DNA from: Methanobacteriota archaeon
Lineage (GTDB): Archaea; Thermoplasmatota; Thermoplasmata; UBA10834
Reading direction: 5' to 3'
Assembly (NCBI GenBank): GCA_020347565.1
Contig: CP070732.1
Coordinates: forward strand, 405,921 to 469,920
Length of the DNA: 64,000 bases
Shown here one piece after another: positions 41,092-49,786 of this stretch; positions within the stretch are counted from its first letter, which is position 1, and each line of letters starts with the position of its first letter. The position numbers and the translations under genes are program-made. Under the pieces are notes generated by a model that had not been told where the DNA came from, did not search any database, and worked only from the letters and a program-made list of their open reading frames with translations.

Positions 41092-43494
41092 TCACTTCGC
41101 GGCGAACACGGGGTCCGAGGGCTTGCTGGCCGCCTCGCGTGCCTTGGCCCTCGTTTCGGGTGCGAGCTTTCCTAGGGCGGCCACCTTCTTCTCGAAGCTC
41201 TCGATCATCTTGGGCAGGACCTTGTAGATTGGCAGGAGCATAGCTATGAAGCCAACCCTGTCCTTGCCGATGCCAAGCGTGTCGAGCTCGGCGCCCAACG
41301 CCTCAATCCTCTTCTCAACCACCTGGGCTATCTCGCCGTCTTCCTCATCGGACAACACGACGCCGTCTGCGCCGTTCGCGAAGGCCTCCAATATCTCCGC
41401 TCTCGCGACGCGCGCGGCGGACGGGACGCGGATGATATGAAAGCTCGCCGGATATTGCATGCGGGCGGTCCCTGCGGTGTCGGCAGCGACGTAGGACAAG
41501 ATGTCGCCGAAGAAGCCCACGGTGCGTATCTCCTCCGAGTCGCCTTCGAGCACGCCCTCGACCTCCGCTCTGAGCTGCTCGTCGGTGTAGTGTGCCAGGT
41601 CGAACACGGAGACGGGACACTCGGACACGCATGCACCGCATCCGATGCACGCTATCTGATCGATCGACGGCATCTCGCCGACCGAAATCGCCTGAACCGG
41701 GCAGACCGCCTCGCACGCCATGCACTTCGTGCATGCAGCCGCATCGACGACGATGGCCTTCACTGGGTCTATGAGCATCTTGCCCGTGCCAAGGAACTCC
41801 ATAACATGGGCTGCCGTACCACGTCCGTCGACGACGCTGTCCCTGACGTCCTTCGGACCAAGGACGGCGCCCGCGGCGAAAATGCCCGTTCTGTGCGTCG
41901 ACACAGGGTCCAGCTTCGGGTGCTTCTCGGAAACGAACCCGTCCTCGCCGAGTGGGACCTTGAGCATCTTCGCCAGATCGGCTGTACCCGAGGAGGGTAT
42001 CAAGGCGGGGCAGAGCACGACCATGTCGTACTCCATCTCCATCAGCTCCCCCGCGCCCACGTCTTCCGCTCGCACGAGTATGCCTGATCGCCCGGTCTGA
42101 ATGGACGCTATCTTCCCGTTGACGAAACGTATGCCGAACTCCTCCTGACCCCTTGCGTAGAACTCCTCGAAGCCGCGGCCTGCGGTTCGGACATCTATGT
42201 AGTACACGTACACTTGCATGTAAGGAAACGTCTTCCGCAGTATGACTGCCTGCTTGGTGGCATAGTTGCAGCATATCTTGCTGCAGTACGGGACGCCGAC
42301 CTTCCGGGTCCTGGAGCCGGCGCACAGCCCGAAGGCGACCTTCTTCACCCTCTTCCCGTCGACTCGGCGCTTAAGGACCATGCCAGCGCCGCATTCGTTT
42401 ATCATCAGGCGCTCCATCTGCGTCGCAGTGATGACGTCGGGCAGAGACACGTCGTATTCGCGAAGCGCGCTTACGTCGAAAAGGTCGAAGCCCGTGGCCA
42501 CGATTATCGCACCCACTTTCAGGTCCACGAATCTCTCCTTCTCCTCGAAGTCGATCGCTTTGGCCGAGCACACCTTCTCGCACGCGCCGCAGTCCTCGCA
42601 GCTCTCGAAATCGACCACATAAGCCGCAGGGACGGCCTGGGGGAACGGCTTGTGAATGGCCTTGCGGATGTAGAGCCCTTCCTCGAACTCGTTCGGGACC
42701 TTCGCGGGGCAGACCTTCTCGCACTTCGCGCAGCCGGTGCACTTGCTGATGTCGACGCCCCTAGGCGCCACGCGGACGCGGACCTCGTAGTTGCCCGGGG
42801 TGCCCGCGACCTGCACCACCTCGCTCCTGGTCATCAGGTTGATGGCGTCGTGCGACCCTGCCTCCACCATCCTCGGACTGAGAATGCACGGGGCGCAGTC
42901 GAGCGTCGGGAACGTCTTGCTAAGCTGCGCCATCCTGCCACCGATGCTCGCGCTCCTCTCGATCAGATGAACCTTGTACCCTGAGTTCGCCAGCTGAAGG
43001 GAGGCGGATATGCCAGCGATGCCCCCGCCCACAACCATAACCTCCTTCGCGAGTGCGACCTCGCCGGGATGAAGGGCCTGGAGCCTGGCCGCCCGGCGGA
43101 CGCCCCCTCTGACGAGCGACTTGGCCTTCTCCGTCGCCGCGGCCTTGTCTTTGTGCACCCAGGAGCACTGCTCCCTAAGGTTCACAACCTCAAGCATATA
43201 GGGGTTGAGGCCTGCGCCCTCGAGCGTCTTCCGGAAAGTGCGCTCGTGCATCTTCGGCGAGCACGAGGCGACCACGACCTTCGTCAGGCCTCGCTCCTTG
43301 ATGTCCTCGACAATCTGATTCTGACCGGGCTCGGAGCAGGTGTATAGGTTCTCCCTGCTGACGACCACGCCTGGGAGGTCCATGGCGCTCTCGGAGACGG
43401 CCTTGCAGTCGACGGTGCCTGCTATGTTCGTGCCACAGTGGCATACGTAGACTCCTATCCTATCCTCCCTCTCCTCTTCGGAATCTTCCCCCAT
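41092..43494 (-). CDS. hdrA: Heterodisulfide reductase subunit A-like iron-sulfur flavoprotein with degenerate MvhD-like C-terminus
   Basis: The 800-residue protein has the HdrA N-terminal cysteine region (VYVCHCGTNIAG, CSEPGQNQI, SCSPKMHERTF), FAD motif VVGGGIAGISASLQLA, the conserved TLDCAPCILSPRM, and four 4Fe-4S-type ferredoxin motifs (for example CTGCAKCEKVCPAK, CEDCGACEKVCSAK, CTKCMACEAVCPV, CIGCGACVSECPV). Residues about 665-780 align with MvhD/FrhD (ILSYVAADTAGTARMQYP, IIRVPSAARVARAEILEAFANGADGVVL), but the cysteines that bind its 2Fe-2S centre are absent. HdrA bifurcates or transfers electrons among ferredoxin, NADH/F420 and disulfides. No HdrB/C or hydrogenase genes are in the window. 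Confidence 0.92.
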   Translation of the reverse strand: MGEDSEEEREDRIGVYVCHCGTNIAGTVDCKAVSESAMDLPGVVVSRENLYTCSEPGQNQIVEDIKERGLTKVVVASCSPKMHERTFRKTLEGAGLNPYMLEVVNLREQCSWVHKDKAAATEKAKSLVRGGVRRAARLQALHPGEVALAKEVMVVGGGIAGISASLQLANSGYKVHLIERSASIGGRMAQLSKTFPTLDCAPCILSPRMVEAGSHDAINLMTRSEVVQVAGTPGNYEVRVRVAPRGVDISKCTGCAKCEKVCPAKVPNEFEEGLYIRKAIHKPFPQAVPAAYVVDFESCEDCGACEKVCSAKAIDFEEKERFVDLKVGAIIVATGFDLFDVSALREYDVSLPDVITATQMERLMINECGAGMVLKRRVDGKRVKKVAFGLCAGSRTRKVGVPYCSKICCNYATKQAVILRKTFPYMQVYVYYIDVRTAGRGFEEFYARGQEEFGIRFVNGKIASIQTGRSGILVRAEDVGAGELMEMEYDMVVLCPALIPSSGTADLAKMLKVPLGEDGFVSEKHPKLDPVSTHRTGIFAAGAVLGPKDVRDSVVDGRGTAAHVMEFLGTGKMLIDPVKAIVVDAAACTKCMACEAVCPVQAISVGEMPSIDQIACIGCGACVSECPVSVFDLAHYTDEQLRAEVEGVLEGDSEEIRTVGFFGDILSYVAADTAGTARMQYPASFHIIRVPSAARVARAEILEAFANGADGVVLSDEEDGEIAQVVEKRIEALGAELDTLGIGKDRVGFIAMLLPIYKVLPKMIESFEKKVAALGKLAPETRAKAREAASKPSDPVFAAK

Positions 43495-43592
43495 TTGAAC
43501 GATAAGGGATGACCACGGGCATTATTCTTAGTTTTGGTGAGAGGGTCGACATGGCTTCCGGATGATGGAAGAGTGTCGAACTGGGCCGAGTA

Positions 43593-43605
43593 ACTATATA
43601 TATCC
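43593..43605 (+). promoter_or_regulatory. TATA box upstream of the coiled-coil KaiC-like gene
   Basis: ACTATATATATCC; expected start near 43628 leaves a leader of about 100 nt before ATG 43731. A second box CTATTAAG (43614-43621) is possible. Confidence 0.5.
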
Positions 43606-43730
43606 CAGTCGGACTATTAAGAACGCTCAGGCCGGATGAGGACACCGACAGGACGGTGGGCCCACGCTGATCGACGAATCGCAGATTCCGTTGTAATCGC
43701 AGAAGGCGACTGCGGCAGAGGAGAGCCCTG

Positions 43731-46163
43731 ATGGCGAAGAAGAAGAAGAAGGCCAAGGAAGAGGCCATCGAATGCCCGAAGTGCGGCGGCAGGTCGGCTC
43801 CAGAGTCACCCGAGTGCGAGCATTGTGGAGAAGCGCTGACCACGGAGCGTCCAGCTTCGGCTCCCAAGGACAATGAGGCCAGCCATAAGGGGGCGGAAGA
43901 GCCTCTGGACGAGCTCATGTCACTGCCAGGCATCAAGAGGGCGAAAGCTGAGCTGCTGCACGAGGCGGGCTTCAGGAGCATCGCGGACATCCGCGAGGCG
44001 AAGGTCGACCAGCTCGCGAGCGTGAAGGGAATCGGCCATACCCTCGCAGAGCGGATGATACAAAACGCGAAGGAAATGGCGGCCCCCGCGAGAGATCGCG
44101 ACCTCGCGGACTGGCTCTCAGGAGAGGACGACGGATTGGCCGCATGGCTGTCCGGCGAGCAGCGGGTGGAGGCCCCTACGGCGGAAGCCGTGGCAGCTCC
44201 GGAGGTCCAGCGCGATGCGTCCCTCGTCAAATGGTTGGCGGGGGAGGAGGAATCGATTGACAGCTGGCTGGAGGAGACGGAGGAATTCGCGAAGCCGGAG
44301 AAGGCTGTCTCGACGAAGGAGCTCAGGTCGAGGGAGGCCGAGGTATCGCAGCTGCGGGACGTACTGATCGAGAAGATCAGGCTGATTGACGCCGGCGAGT
44401 TCGACCCCCAAGCGGTCATCGAGGAGGCCGCGACGATGAAGACCGAGTTGGAGGCCGAGCGCGGCAGGACTTCGAGGCTCGAGGAGGAGCTTGAGAACGT
44501 CAAGCGCGGCAGCATCGCGGTCATCAAATTCATAAAGCAGCAGCACGAGACCGGCATCACCGGCGAGAACCTCGCTGACAAGCTCGCCGGGGAGATGGCG
44601 GCGAAGGAGGTACTTCAGCAGAAGGTGAGCGAGCTGGAGAGCATGATGGCGTCTCTGAGGGAGAAGGCCGAGCAAGGGATCTCGGAACTCCCGCCGGAGG
44701 AGAAGGACCTCCGGCGTCGCGAGATGGAGGTGGCGAAGCGCGAGGCACAGCTCCAGGTCATGGAAAGGCAGATCAGAGCGAAGGAACAGACCTTCGCCGA
44801 CGCCCTGATAGACTACGCCTCCCCTCCCACGACTTCTGTTGACGGGGGAATGCTGGACCAGAGGGCGGAGGAGTTCGCTTCCAAAGAGCGGATGATGCGC
44901 GAGAAGATCGAGAAGCTGGAGGCCGACCTCTCGCAGGCGACCATCGACCTGAAGCACATTGAAGAGAAGATGAAGATGTCCAAAGGGACGTCGCAGGACA
45001 TCGAAAATGGGGCCATGCAGAAGCTTCAGGATGCCCAGCGCATGGAGAGGAATCTCGTCCTCAGGGAGCAAGAGGTCGCCAGGCTCAAAGAGGACCTGCG
45101 GATACGCGAGGAGGAAATGGCGCGTCTGAAGGAGCCGCTCGCGTACAAGGAAGACGAGCTGTTGCGGCGCGAAGAGGACCTGATGTACCGCGAGAAGCTT
45201 CTGCAGGAGGAGAACAGGAAGCTCTCGCAGATGCAGCTGGAGATGGGCAGCCAGGACGAAGTGGCGCTCAAGAAGAGGCTCGAGGAGCTGCAGGCCCAGG
45301 TCACCGCGAAGGAAGAGGAGATACGCAGCAAGGAGAAGTTCCTCAACGTCAAGGAGGAAGAGCTGCGCATAAGGGAGCAGGGGCTCATCGACGACGAGAT
45401 CGAGCGGCGTGAGCTGGACCGTATGGCCGAAATCAAGCTCGAGAAGGTCAAGACCGGCACCGGGAGGCTGGACGACCTTCTGCTAGGGGGCATACCGTTC
45501 GGGACGAACGTGCTCGTCTACGGGCCGCCATTCACCGGCAAGGAGGTGCTCGTGAGCTCGTTCGTCGGTGAGGGGCTCAAGATGGGCATCCCTGCGATAT
45601 GGGTCGTCACCGAAAAGACTCCGAAGGAGATCAGAGAGGAGATGATGTACGTCCTGTCGGGGTACGAGGAGTACGAGAAGAAGGGACTCGTGAGGTATGT
45701 GGACTCGTACTCGAGGGGTATGGGCGATGACTCCGAGGACGAGTACACGGAGTTCATAGAGTCGCCGACGGACTACGAGGCGATACAGAGGGCGGTCGAG
45801 GAGGCGGCGAAGAAGTTCAAGGAATCGCACCAATACTACCGGCTCGCCTTCAGGTCGATATCGACGCTGATAGCGTACCTCGACCCGAACACGGCTTTCA
45901 GGTTCCTGAGCCCGATTGCTGGCAGAAGGAAGAGAGACCGAGCCGTATCCATGTACACCATCGAGAAGGGCGTCCACGGCGAGCAGGAGATACAGATGCT
46001 GGGCTCGCTGATGGACGGCATGATAGAGTTCAAGGTGGAGAACCTCAACACATTCCTGGCGGTACGAGGCATATCGGATGTTCAGTCCAGGGCGTTCATA
46101 AGGTACTCCGCGACGAAGCAGGGAGTGAACATAGGTTCGTTCTCTCTGGACCACATCAGATGA
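43731..46163 (+). CDS. Zinc ribbon-HhH-coiled coil-KaiC-like fusion protein (ATPase motifs eroded)
   Basis: The 810-residue protein has a basic start, a zinc ribbon (Cys15, 18, 29, 32), and a helix-hairpin-helix pair (LMSLPGIKRAKAELLHEAGF, VDQLASVKGIGHTLAERM; about 62-108). A coiled coil follows (about 190-580, heptads rich in E/K/L). A RecA/KaiC/FlaH-like domain starts at TGTGRLDDLLLGGIPFGTNVLV. Walker A is GPPFTGKE (Glu instead of Ser/Thr) and the Walker B region reads YRLAFRSISTL (Arg instead of Asp), so ATP hydrolysis is doubtful although nucleotide binding may remain. GAGGAGAG precedes the ATG. Its position ahead of the pilus-type operon recalls FlaH next to FlaI/FlaJ in archaellum loci. 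Function inferred: scaffold or regulator. Confidence 0.88.
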   Translation: MAKKKKKAKEEAIECPKCGGRSAPESPECEHCGEALTTERPASAPKDNEASHKGAEEPLDELMSLPGIKRAKAELLHEAGFRSIADIREAKVDQLASVKGIGHTLAERMIQNAKEMAAPARDRDLADWLSGEDDGLAAWLSGEQRVEAPTAEAVAAPEVQRDASLVKWLAGEEESIDSWLEETEEFAKPEKAVSTKELRSREAEVSQLRDVLIEKIRLIDAGEFDPQAVIEEAATMKTELEAERGRTSRLEEELENVKRGSIAVIKFIKQQHETGITGENLADKLAGEMAAKEVLQQKVSELESMMASLREKAEQGISELPPEEKDLRRREMEVAKREAQLQVMERQIRAKEQTFADALIDYASPPTTSVDGGMLDQRAEEFASKERMMREKIEKLEADLSQATIDLKHIEEKMKMSKGTSQDIENGAMQKLQDAQRMERNLVLREQEVARLKEDLRIREEEMARLKEPLAYKEDELLRREEDLMYREKLLQEENRKLSQMQLEMGSQDEVALKKRLEELQAQVTAKEEEIRSKEKFLNVKEEELRIREQGLIDDEIERRELDRMAEIKLEKVKTGTGRLDDLLLGGIPFGTNVLVYGPPFTGKEVLVSSFVGEGLKMGIPAIWVVTEKTPKEIREEMMYVLSGYEEYEKKGLVRYVDSYSRGMGDDSEDEYTEFIESPTDYEAIQRAVEEAAKKFKESHQYYRLAFRSISTLIAYLDPNTAFRFLSPIAGRRKRDRAVSMYTIEKGVHGEQEIQMLGSLMDGMIEFKVENLNTFLAVRGISDVQSRAFIRYSATKQGVNIGSFSLDHIR

Positions 46164-46200
46164 GAAACAGGGGCCCTGCGGGGCTGAGAGGCAGCACCGG

Positions 46201-46638
46201 TCACGCCACTTCCATGGACGAACTATGGTCCTTGCCCTTCTTCTGCTGGCCCCCTGCCCGACCGGCCATGGGAGGCGGCGGAAGAGGTGGCGGGAGGCCG
46301 AGGTCTCTCGCGGCGGTCACGGCGGCGGGCATGCAGTTGGCGTAGGTGGCCGCCAGTACCGGGCCGAAGACCTCGTTAGGCAGTGAATGCTTCTCGGACC
46401 ATTGGGAAGCGAGCGGCTTCGCGTCGCCATCCCACACGAGCTTGCCCTCGAGCTTGATGACGCCGACACCGACGTAGTTGATCATGAACCTGAACTCCAG
46501 TAGAGCCTCGTGATCGGACACCACGTTGACGCTGGTCACGGCGGTGTTCTGATCGACCCTCAGCTGAGGTATCCTTTCACCCAACTTCGTGAACCGTTTC
46601 GCATCCATCGAGTTGAGCTCGAACGACTTGATCGGCAT
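46201..46638 (-). CDS. Unknown protein, possibly SecB-like
   Basis: From ATG 46638 (after GGTGGAAGTT) the 145-residue protein has a strand-rich middle (VTSVNVVSDHEALLEFRFMINYVGVGVIKLEGKLVW) and then FGPVLAATYANCMPAAVTAARDLGLPPPLPPPP. That last segment resembles the end of SecB-fold proteins, where a helix is followed by an L-P-P-L-x-L-P-P turn. A holdase or chaperone is possible. The tail is Gly/Lys/Ser-rich. It converges on the KaiC-like coiled-coil gene, and tRNA-Phe lies upstream on the same strand. Confidence 0.6.
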   Translation of the reverse strand: MPIKSFELNSMDAKRFTKLGERIPQLRVDQNTAVTSVNVVSDHEALLEFRFMINYVGVGVIKLEGKLVWDGDAKPLASQWSEKHSLPNEVFGPVLAATYANCMPAAVTAARDLGLPPPLPPPPMAGRAGGQQKKGKDHSSSMEVA

Positions 46639-46740
46639 AACTTCCACCTTCTACTTCCTTCGCTGACAGATGCTTGCATCGACATTAAACTATTCCCTGG
46701 AAACCTGTGTTTCGGCGTGCCCGTCCTGAGAAGGCGCAAG

Positions 46741-46813
46741 TGCCGTGGGCCGGACTTGAACCGGCGACTTCAAGATCTTCAGTCTTGCACTCTCCCAACT
46801 GAGTTACCACGGC
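46741..46813 (-). tRNA. tRNA-Phe (GAA)
   Basis: Read on the minus strand: acceptor GCCGTGG/CCACGGC, D arm ACTC...GAGT, anticodon stem CAAGA/TCTTG with loop CTGAAGA (anticodon GAA), T arm GCCGG-TTCAAGT-CCGGC, discriminator A. No CCA encoded and no intron. Confidence 0.96.
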
Positions 46814-46847
46814 GTCCATTGGACGGCGGAGCAGTTAGGTCAAACTC

Positions 46848-46857
46848 CATATTAAAG
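46848..46857 (-). promoter_or_regulatory. TATA box of tRNA-Phe
   Basis: Minus-strand CTTTAATATG, centred about 39 nt upstream of the tRNA 5' end. Confidence 0.5.
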
Positions 46858-46992
46858 TTTGAGGGCGAGGCATCGGACGGCTGAGTTGCAGCCCCAAAGC
46901 ACTTCGATTATCGGCGACCAAATGCTCCGGAAATCTGTGCGGTCCAATGCTTCATCGGCGAGTGTATTTCGCCCGATACCAGTAACGACACT

Positions 46993-47002
46993 TTTAAATA
47001 TA
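46993..47002 (+). promoter_or_regulatory. TATA box of the pilus-type operon
   Basis: TTTAAATATA, 49-58 bases before ATG 47051; expected start near 47027, giving a leader of about 25 nt with GGTGG ahead of the ATG. Confidence 0.6.
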
Positions 47003-47050
47003 TTCCAGGTACTGATTAGGTTGCTTTGGCGCCCTAGTTTCGGTGGTACG

Positions 47051-48019
47051 ATGTACTTGTCACCCCCGCAATCCGCATATTGTGGAAACTCAAGGTCTAG
47101 AAGGATCAGGAAGTCACCGCGATGGGACGATGATGAGGGGGTTGCGGCGACCGTGGGGACGATAATGTCCCTCCTCGTCTTCCTCACATTCATGGGTGTC
47201 TTCACGAACCAGTTCATACCCGTGTGGATGGGGGACAACGAGAGCGCGCACATGTCGGACGCGATCGAGCAGATTTTGGCACTGAAGTCGGACATAGATG
47301 GACTGATCACTGACTACGCCGACAGCCTCATAGCCCCGACGCCTCTGGTGATACCCGTCACCCTCCATGCTCAAGGCATTCCTGTCTTCGCAGCAGCCAC
47401 GTCAGGCATCCTCTCCTACGTCCCTGAATACACCTACGGGCGGCCCTCGCTGAACACCAGCTACACCAGCGAGCTCGAGCCGGACGACGGCCGCAGCGGC
47501 GGGGAGTTGAGGCTGTATTGCCCGAACAGGTACTACGTCGAGCAGTCGCTCATCTACGAGTCGGGCGCGGTCATACTCAACCAGTCGGATGGCGAGTTCG
47601 TCCTATCGGGCATCCAGCTCTCGGTCCAGGACTACAACAACAACCTCATACTGAAGATGACCCAGGTGTCGCTCCAGGGCGTGAACAAGACCATCGGTGG
47701 CGTCGGCACTAAGACCGTCCACGCCGACCTCATGTTCGCGTCCACGATAGAGTACACCAGCAGCCCGGCCCACGACGTGAACATCACGATCGCTACGAAG
47801 CATGGCATGGCATGGGCCAACTACTTCAAGAGGGCGCTGAACTCCTCGCAGGCGGACCTCACTTATGGCGTCGACTTCACCGTGCCGAGCCCGACTTTCT
47901 ACGACAATCCAGGGAAATCGAATGACTACTACATCGTCAATGTGAAGATTTCAGGCGTTGGCGTGTTCTACCATACCAAGGCGATCGTACAGATCTCTCT
48001 CGGAGAGCTGGGAGTGTGA
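47051..48019 (+). CDS. Pilin-like/type IV pilin-domain surface protein
   Basis: The 322-residue protein (start ATG 47051 after GGTGG) has a charged leader, RSRRIRKSPRWDDDEG, then one hydrophobic helix, VAATVGTIMSLLVFLTFMGVF. This resembles archaeal pilins of the DDRAVSPVIGTILM type. The remaining 270 residues are strand-rich, with several N-x-S/T sequons (for example NTSYTS, NSSQAD), typical of an exported, N-glycosylated head. It is the first gene of a five-gene operon with two secretion ATPases and two platform proteins, so it is probably the assembled or anchored subunit. Longer in-frame upstream sequence crosses the promoter. Confidence 0.78.
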   Translation: MYLSPPQSAYCGNSRSRRIRKSPRWDDDEGVAATVGTIMSLLVFLTFMGVFTNQFIPVWMGDNESAHMSDAIEQILALKSDIDGLITDYADSLIAPTPLVIPVTLHAQGIPVFAAATSGILSYVPEYTYGRPSLNTSYTSELEPDDGRSGGELRLYCPNRYYVEQSLIYESGAVILNQSDGEFVLSGIQLSVQDYNNNLILKMTQVSLQGVNKTIGGVGTKTVHADLMFASTIEYTSSPAHDVNITIATKHGMAWANYFKRALNSSQADLTYGVDFTVPSPTFYDNPGKSNDYYIVNVKISGVGVFYHTKAIVQISLGELGV

Positions 48020-48028
48020 GGTGAGCGA

Positions 48029-49786
48029 GTGAGCCAGGCTGCGGAAAGCAAGAGCAAGACCGACATACCAATCGAGAAGCCGGAGCAGCCCTTCTTCACA
48101 AGGGTGTATCGCGGATACCTCAACGCGCTGAGCAAGCGCAGGTCCAAGCCCGTGCCGGTGAGGGAGGCCAAGGGCGCGGAGGCCAGAAGGAGGCAGTGGA
48201 GGCACGGGAGAGGGTCGGCGTACACCGAGGTTCCGCCAATAACCGACCCCGCCGTGCAGGAGACCGCGTTCTACGGAGTCGTCGAGCCGTTCAGTTACAT
48301 ACGGGTCACGTACAACCAGAGCACGAGCGAGTACATCCTCAACGTCATCGAGCCGGAGCTGGACGAGTTCGAGCAGGAAACGCTCGACATGATCAAAGCC
48401 ACCCTAGAGAAGACCCTCGACTACGAATGGGAGAAGCTTGACGTGATGGACAAGAAGACCTACCTGGAGAAGAGCGTGGACAGCTTCGTCAGGACGAGGG
48501 GCATAACGCTGGAGCCCATATCGGAGGACAAGATCAAGTACTTCATCGGCCGGGACTTCGTTGGATATGGCCCGATAGACACTTTGATGAACGACATTCA
48601 TGTGGAGGACGTCTCGTGCGACGGCGTTGGCATACCACTGTTCGTCTTCCACAACAAGTACGAATCCATCAAGACCAACATAGTGTTCGACAGCGAGGAC
48701 GCCCTGAACTCGTTCGTCATCAACCTGGGACAACGCTGCGGGAAGCAGCTGTCCGTCTCGAACCCGATCCTCGATGGGACGACCGCCGAGGGACACAGGG
48801 TCCAGGCCACATACGCCAGAGAGGTCACCACGAGGGGCGCGTCGTTCACCATCAGACGATTCAAGGAGAAGCCGTTCACGCCAGTCGAACTGATCAAGTA
48901 CGGAACGGCCTCGCCCGATATAGTCGCCTACCTGTGGCTGAGCGTGGAGCACGGCGAGTCGGCCATCATATGCGGCGGAACGGCGAGCGGCAAGACGGCC
49001 ACGCTGAATGCGATGGCGCTGTTCATACCTCCGGGCGCGAAGGTCGTCACCATGGAGGACACGAGGGAGATCAACCTGCCACATGAGAACTGGATCCCTG
49101 GCACCACGCGCTCGGGCGCAGGTGAGAGGGGACCGGACGGCAAGGCGGCGGGAGAGATAGACATGTACGACCTCGTGCGGGCAGCTCTGAGACAGAGGCC
49201 GAACTACATCATCGTGGGAGAAGTAAGAGGCAAGGAGACCTACACGATGTTCCAGGCCATGGCGACGGGGCACACGACGTACTCGACCATGCACGCTGAC
49301 TCCGTGAAGGGCATGGTCAACAGACTGGAGAACCCGCCCATCAACTGCCCGAGAATCCTGCTGACGGCGCTGAGGAACGTCCTCATCCAGACTCATGCGA
49401 GAGTGGGCATGGACATGGTCAGGAGGATCAAGCAGGTCATCGAGATAGTCGGTTTCGAGCCCGAGACGAACGAGCTCATCAGCAACACGGTCTACGAATG
49501 GGACCAGGCAGGAGACAAGTTCGTATTCAAGGGTCACAGCTTCCTGTTCGACAAGATCATGGAGATGAAGAACCTCACTCACGAGGAGCTCATGGAGGAG
49601 TTCCAGAGGAGGATAGACATCGTGAAATACATGCTCGCGAAGGACATGTCCGATCACAGGGACATTTGGAATCTGATCAGGGCATACTACAAGAGCCCGA
49701 AGGAGACGGCCGCGAGGGTCAGGCGCGAGCTGGGCATCAAGGCGACGCCCGAAGGAGAGGAAGCTGGAGGTGTTGCGGTTGGTTGA
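48029..49786 (+). CDS. Type IV pilus/Tad-type secretion ATPase, copy 1 (GspE/TadA/FlaI family)
   Basis: The 585-residue protein has an N-terminal helical part with a basic stretch and the CpaF/FlaI middle domain (KYFIGRDFVGYGPIDTLMNDIHVEDVSCDG, HNKYESIKTNI). Catalytic motifs are intact: Walker A ICGGTASGKTATLNAM, Asp box MEDTREINLPHENW, Walker B YIIVGEVRGKE, His box ATGHTTYSTMHAD. It should form a hexamer on the inner membrane face that drives pilus assembly or secretion. The GTG start has GAGGTG 5 bases upstream, 9 bases after the pilin-like gene; the end overlaps the next gene. Confidence 0.93.
   Translation: MSQAAESKSKTDIPIEKPEQPFFTRVYRGYLNALSKRRSKPVPVREAKGAEARRRQWRHGRGSAYTEVPPITDPAVQETAFYGVVEPFSYIRVTYNQSTSEYILNVIEPELDEFEQETLDMIKATLEKTLDYEWEKLDVMDKKTYLEKSVDSFVRTRGITLEPISEDKIKYFIGRDFVGYGPIDTLMNDIHVEDVSCDGVGIPLFVFHNKYESIKTNIVFDSEDALNSFVINLGQRCGKQLSVSNPILDGTTAEGHRVQATYAREVTTRGASFTIRRFKEKPFTPVELIKYGTASPDIVAYLWLSVEHGESAIICGGTASGKTATLNAMALFIPPGAKVVTMEDTREINLPHENWIPGTTRSGAGERGPDGKAAGEIDMYDLVRAALRQRPNYIIVGEVRGKETYTMFQAMATGHTTYSTMHADSVKGMVNRLENPPINCPRILLTALRNVLIQTHARVGMDMVRRIKQVIEIVGFEPETNELISNTVYEWDQAGDKFVFKGHSFLFDKIMEMKNLTHEELMEEFQRRIDIVKYMLAKDMSDHRDIWNLIRAYYKSPKETAARVRRELGIKATPEGEEAGGVAVG

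Noticed and set aside
43625-43700. Possible C/D-box guide RNA in the leader of the KaiC-like fusion gene
   Set aside because: GGATGAGG and CTGA occur but a full C-D'-C'-D set with terminal stem cannot be formed.
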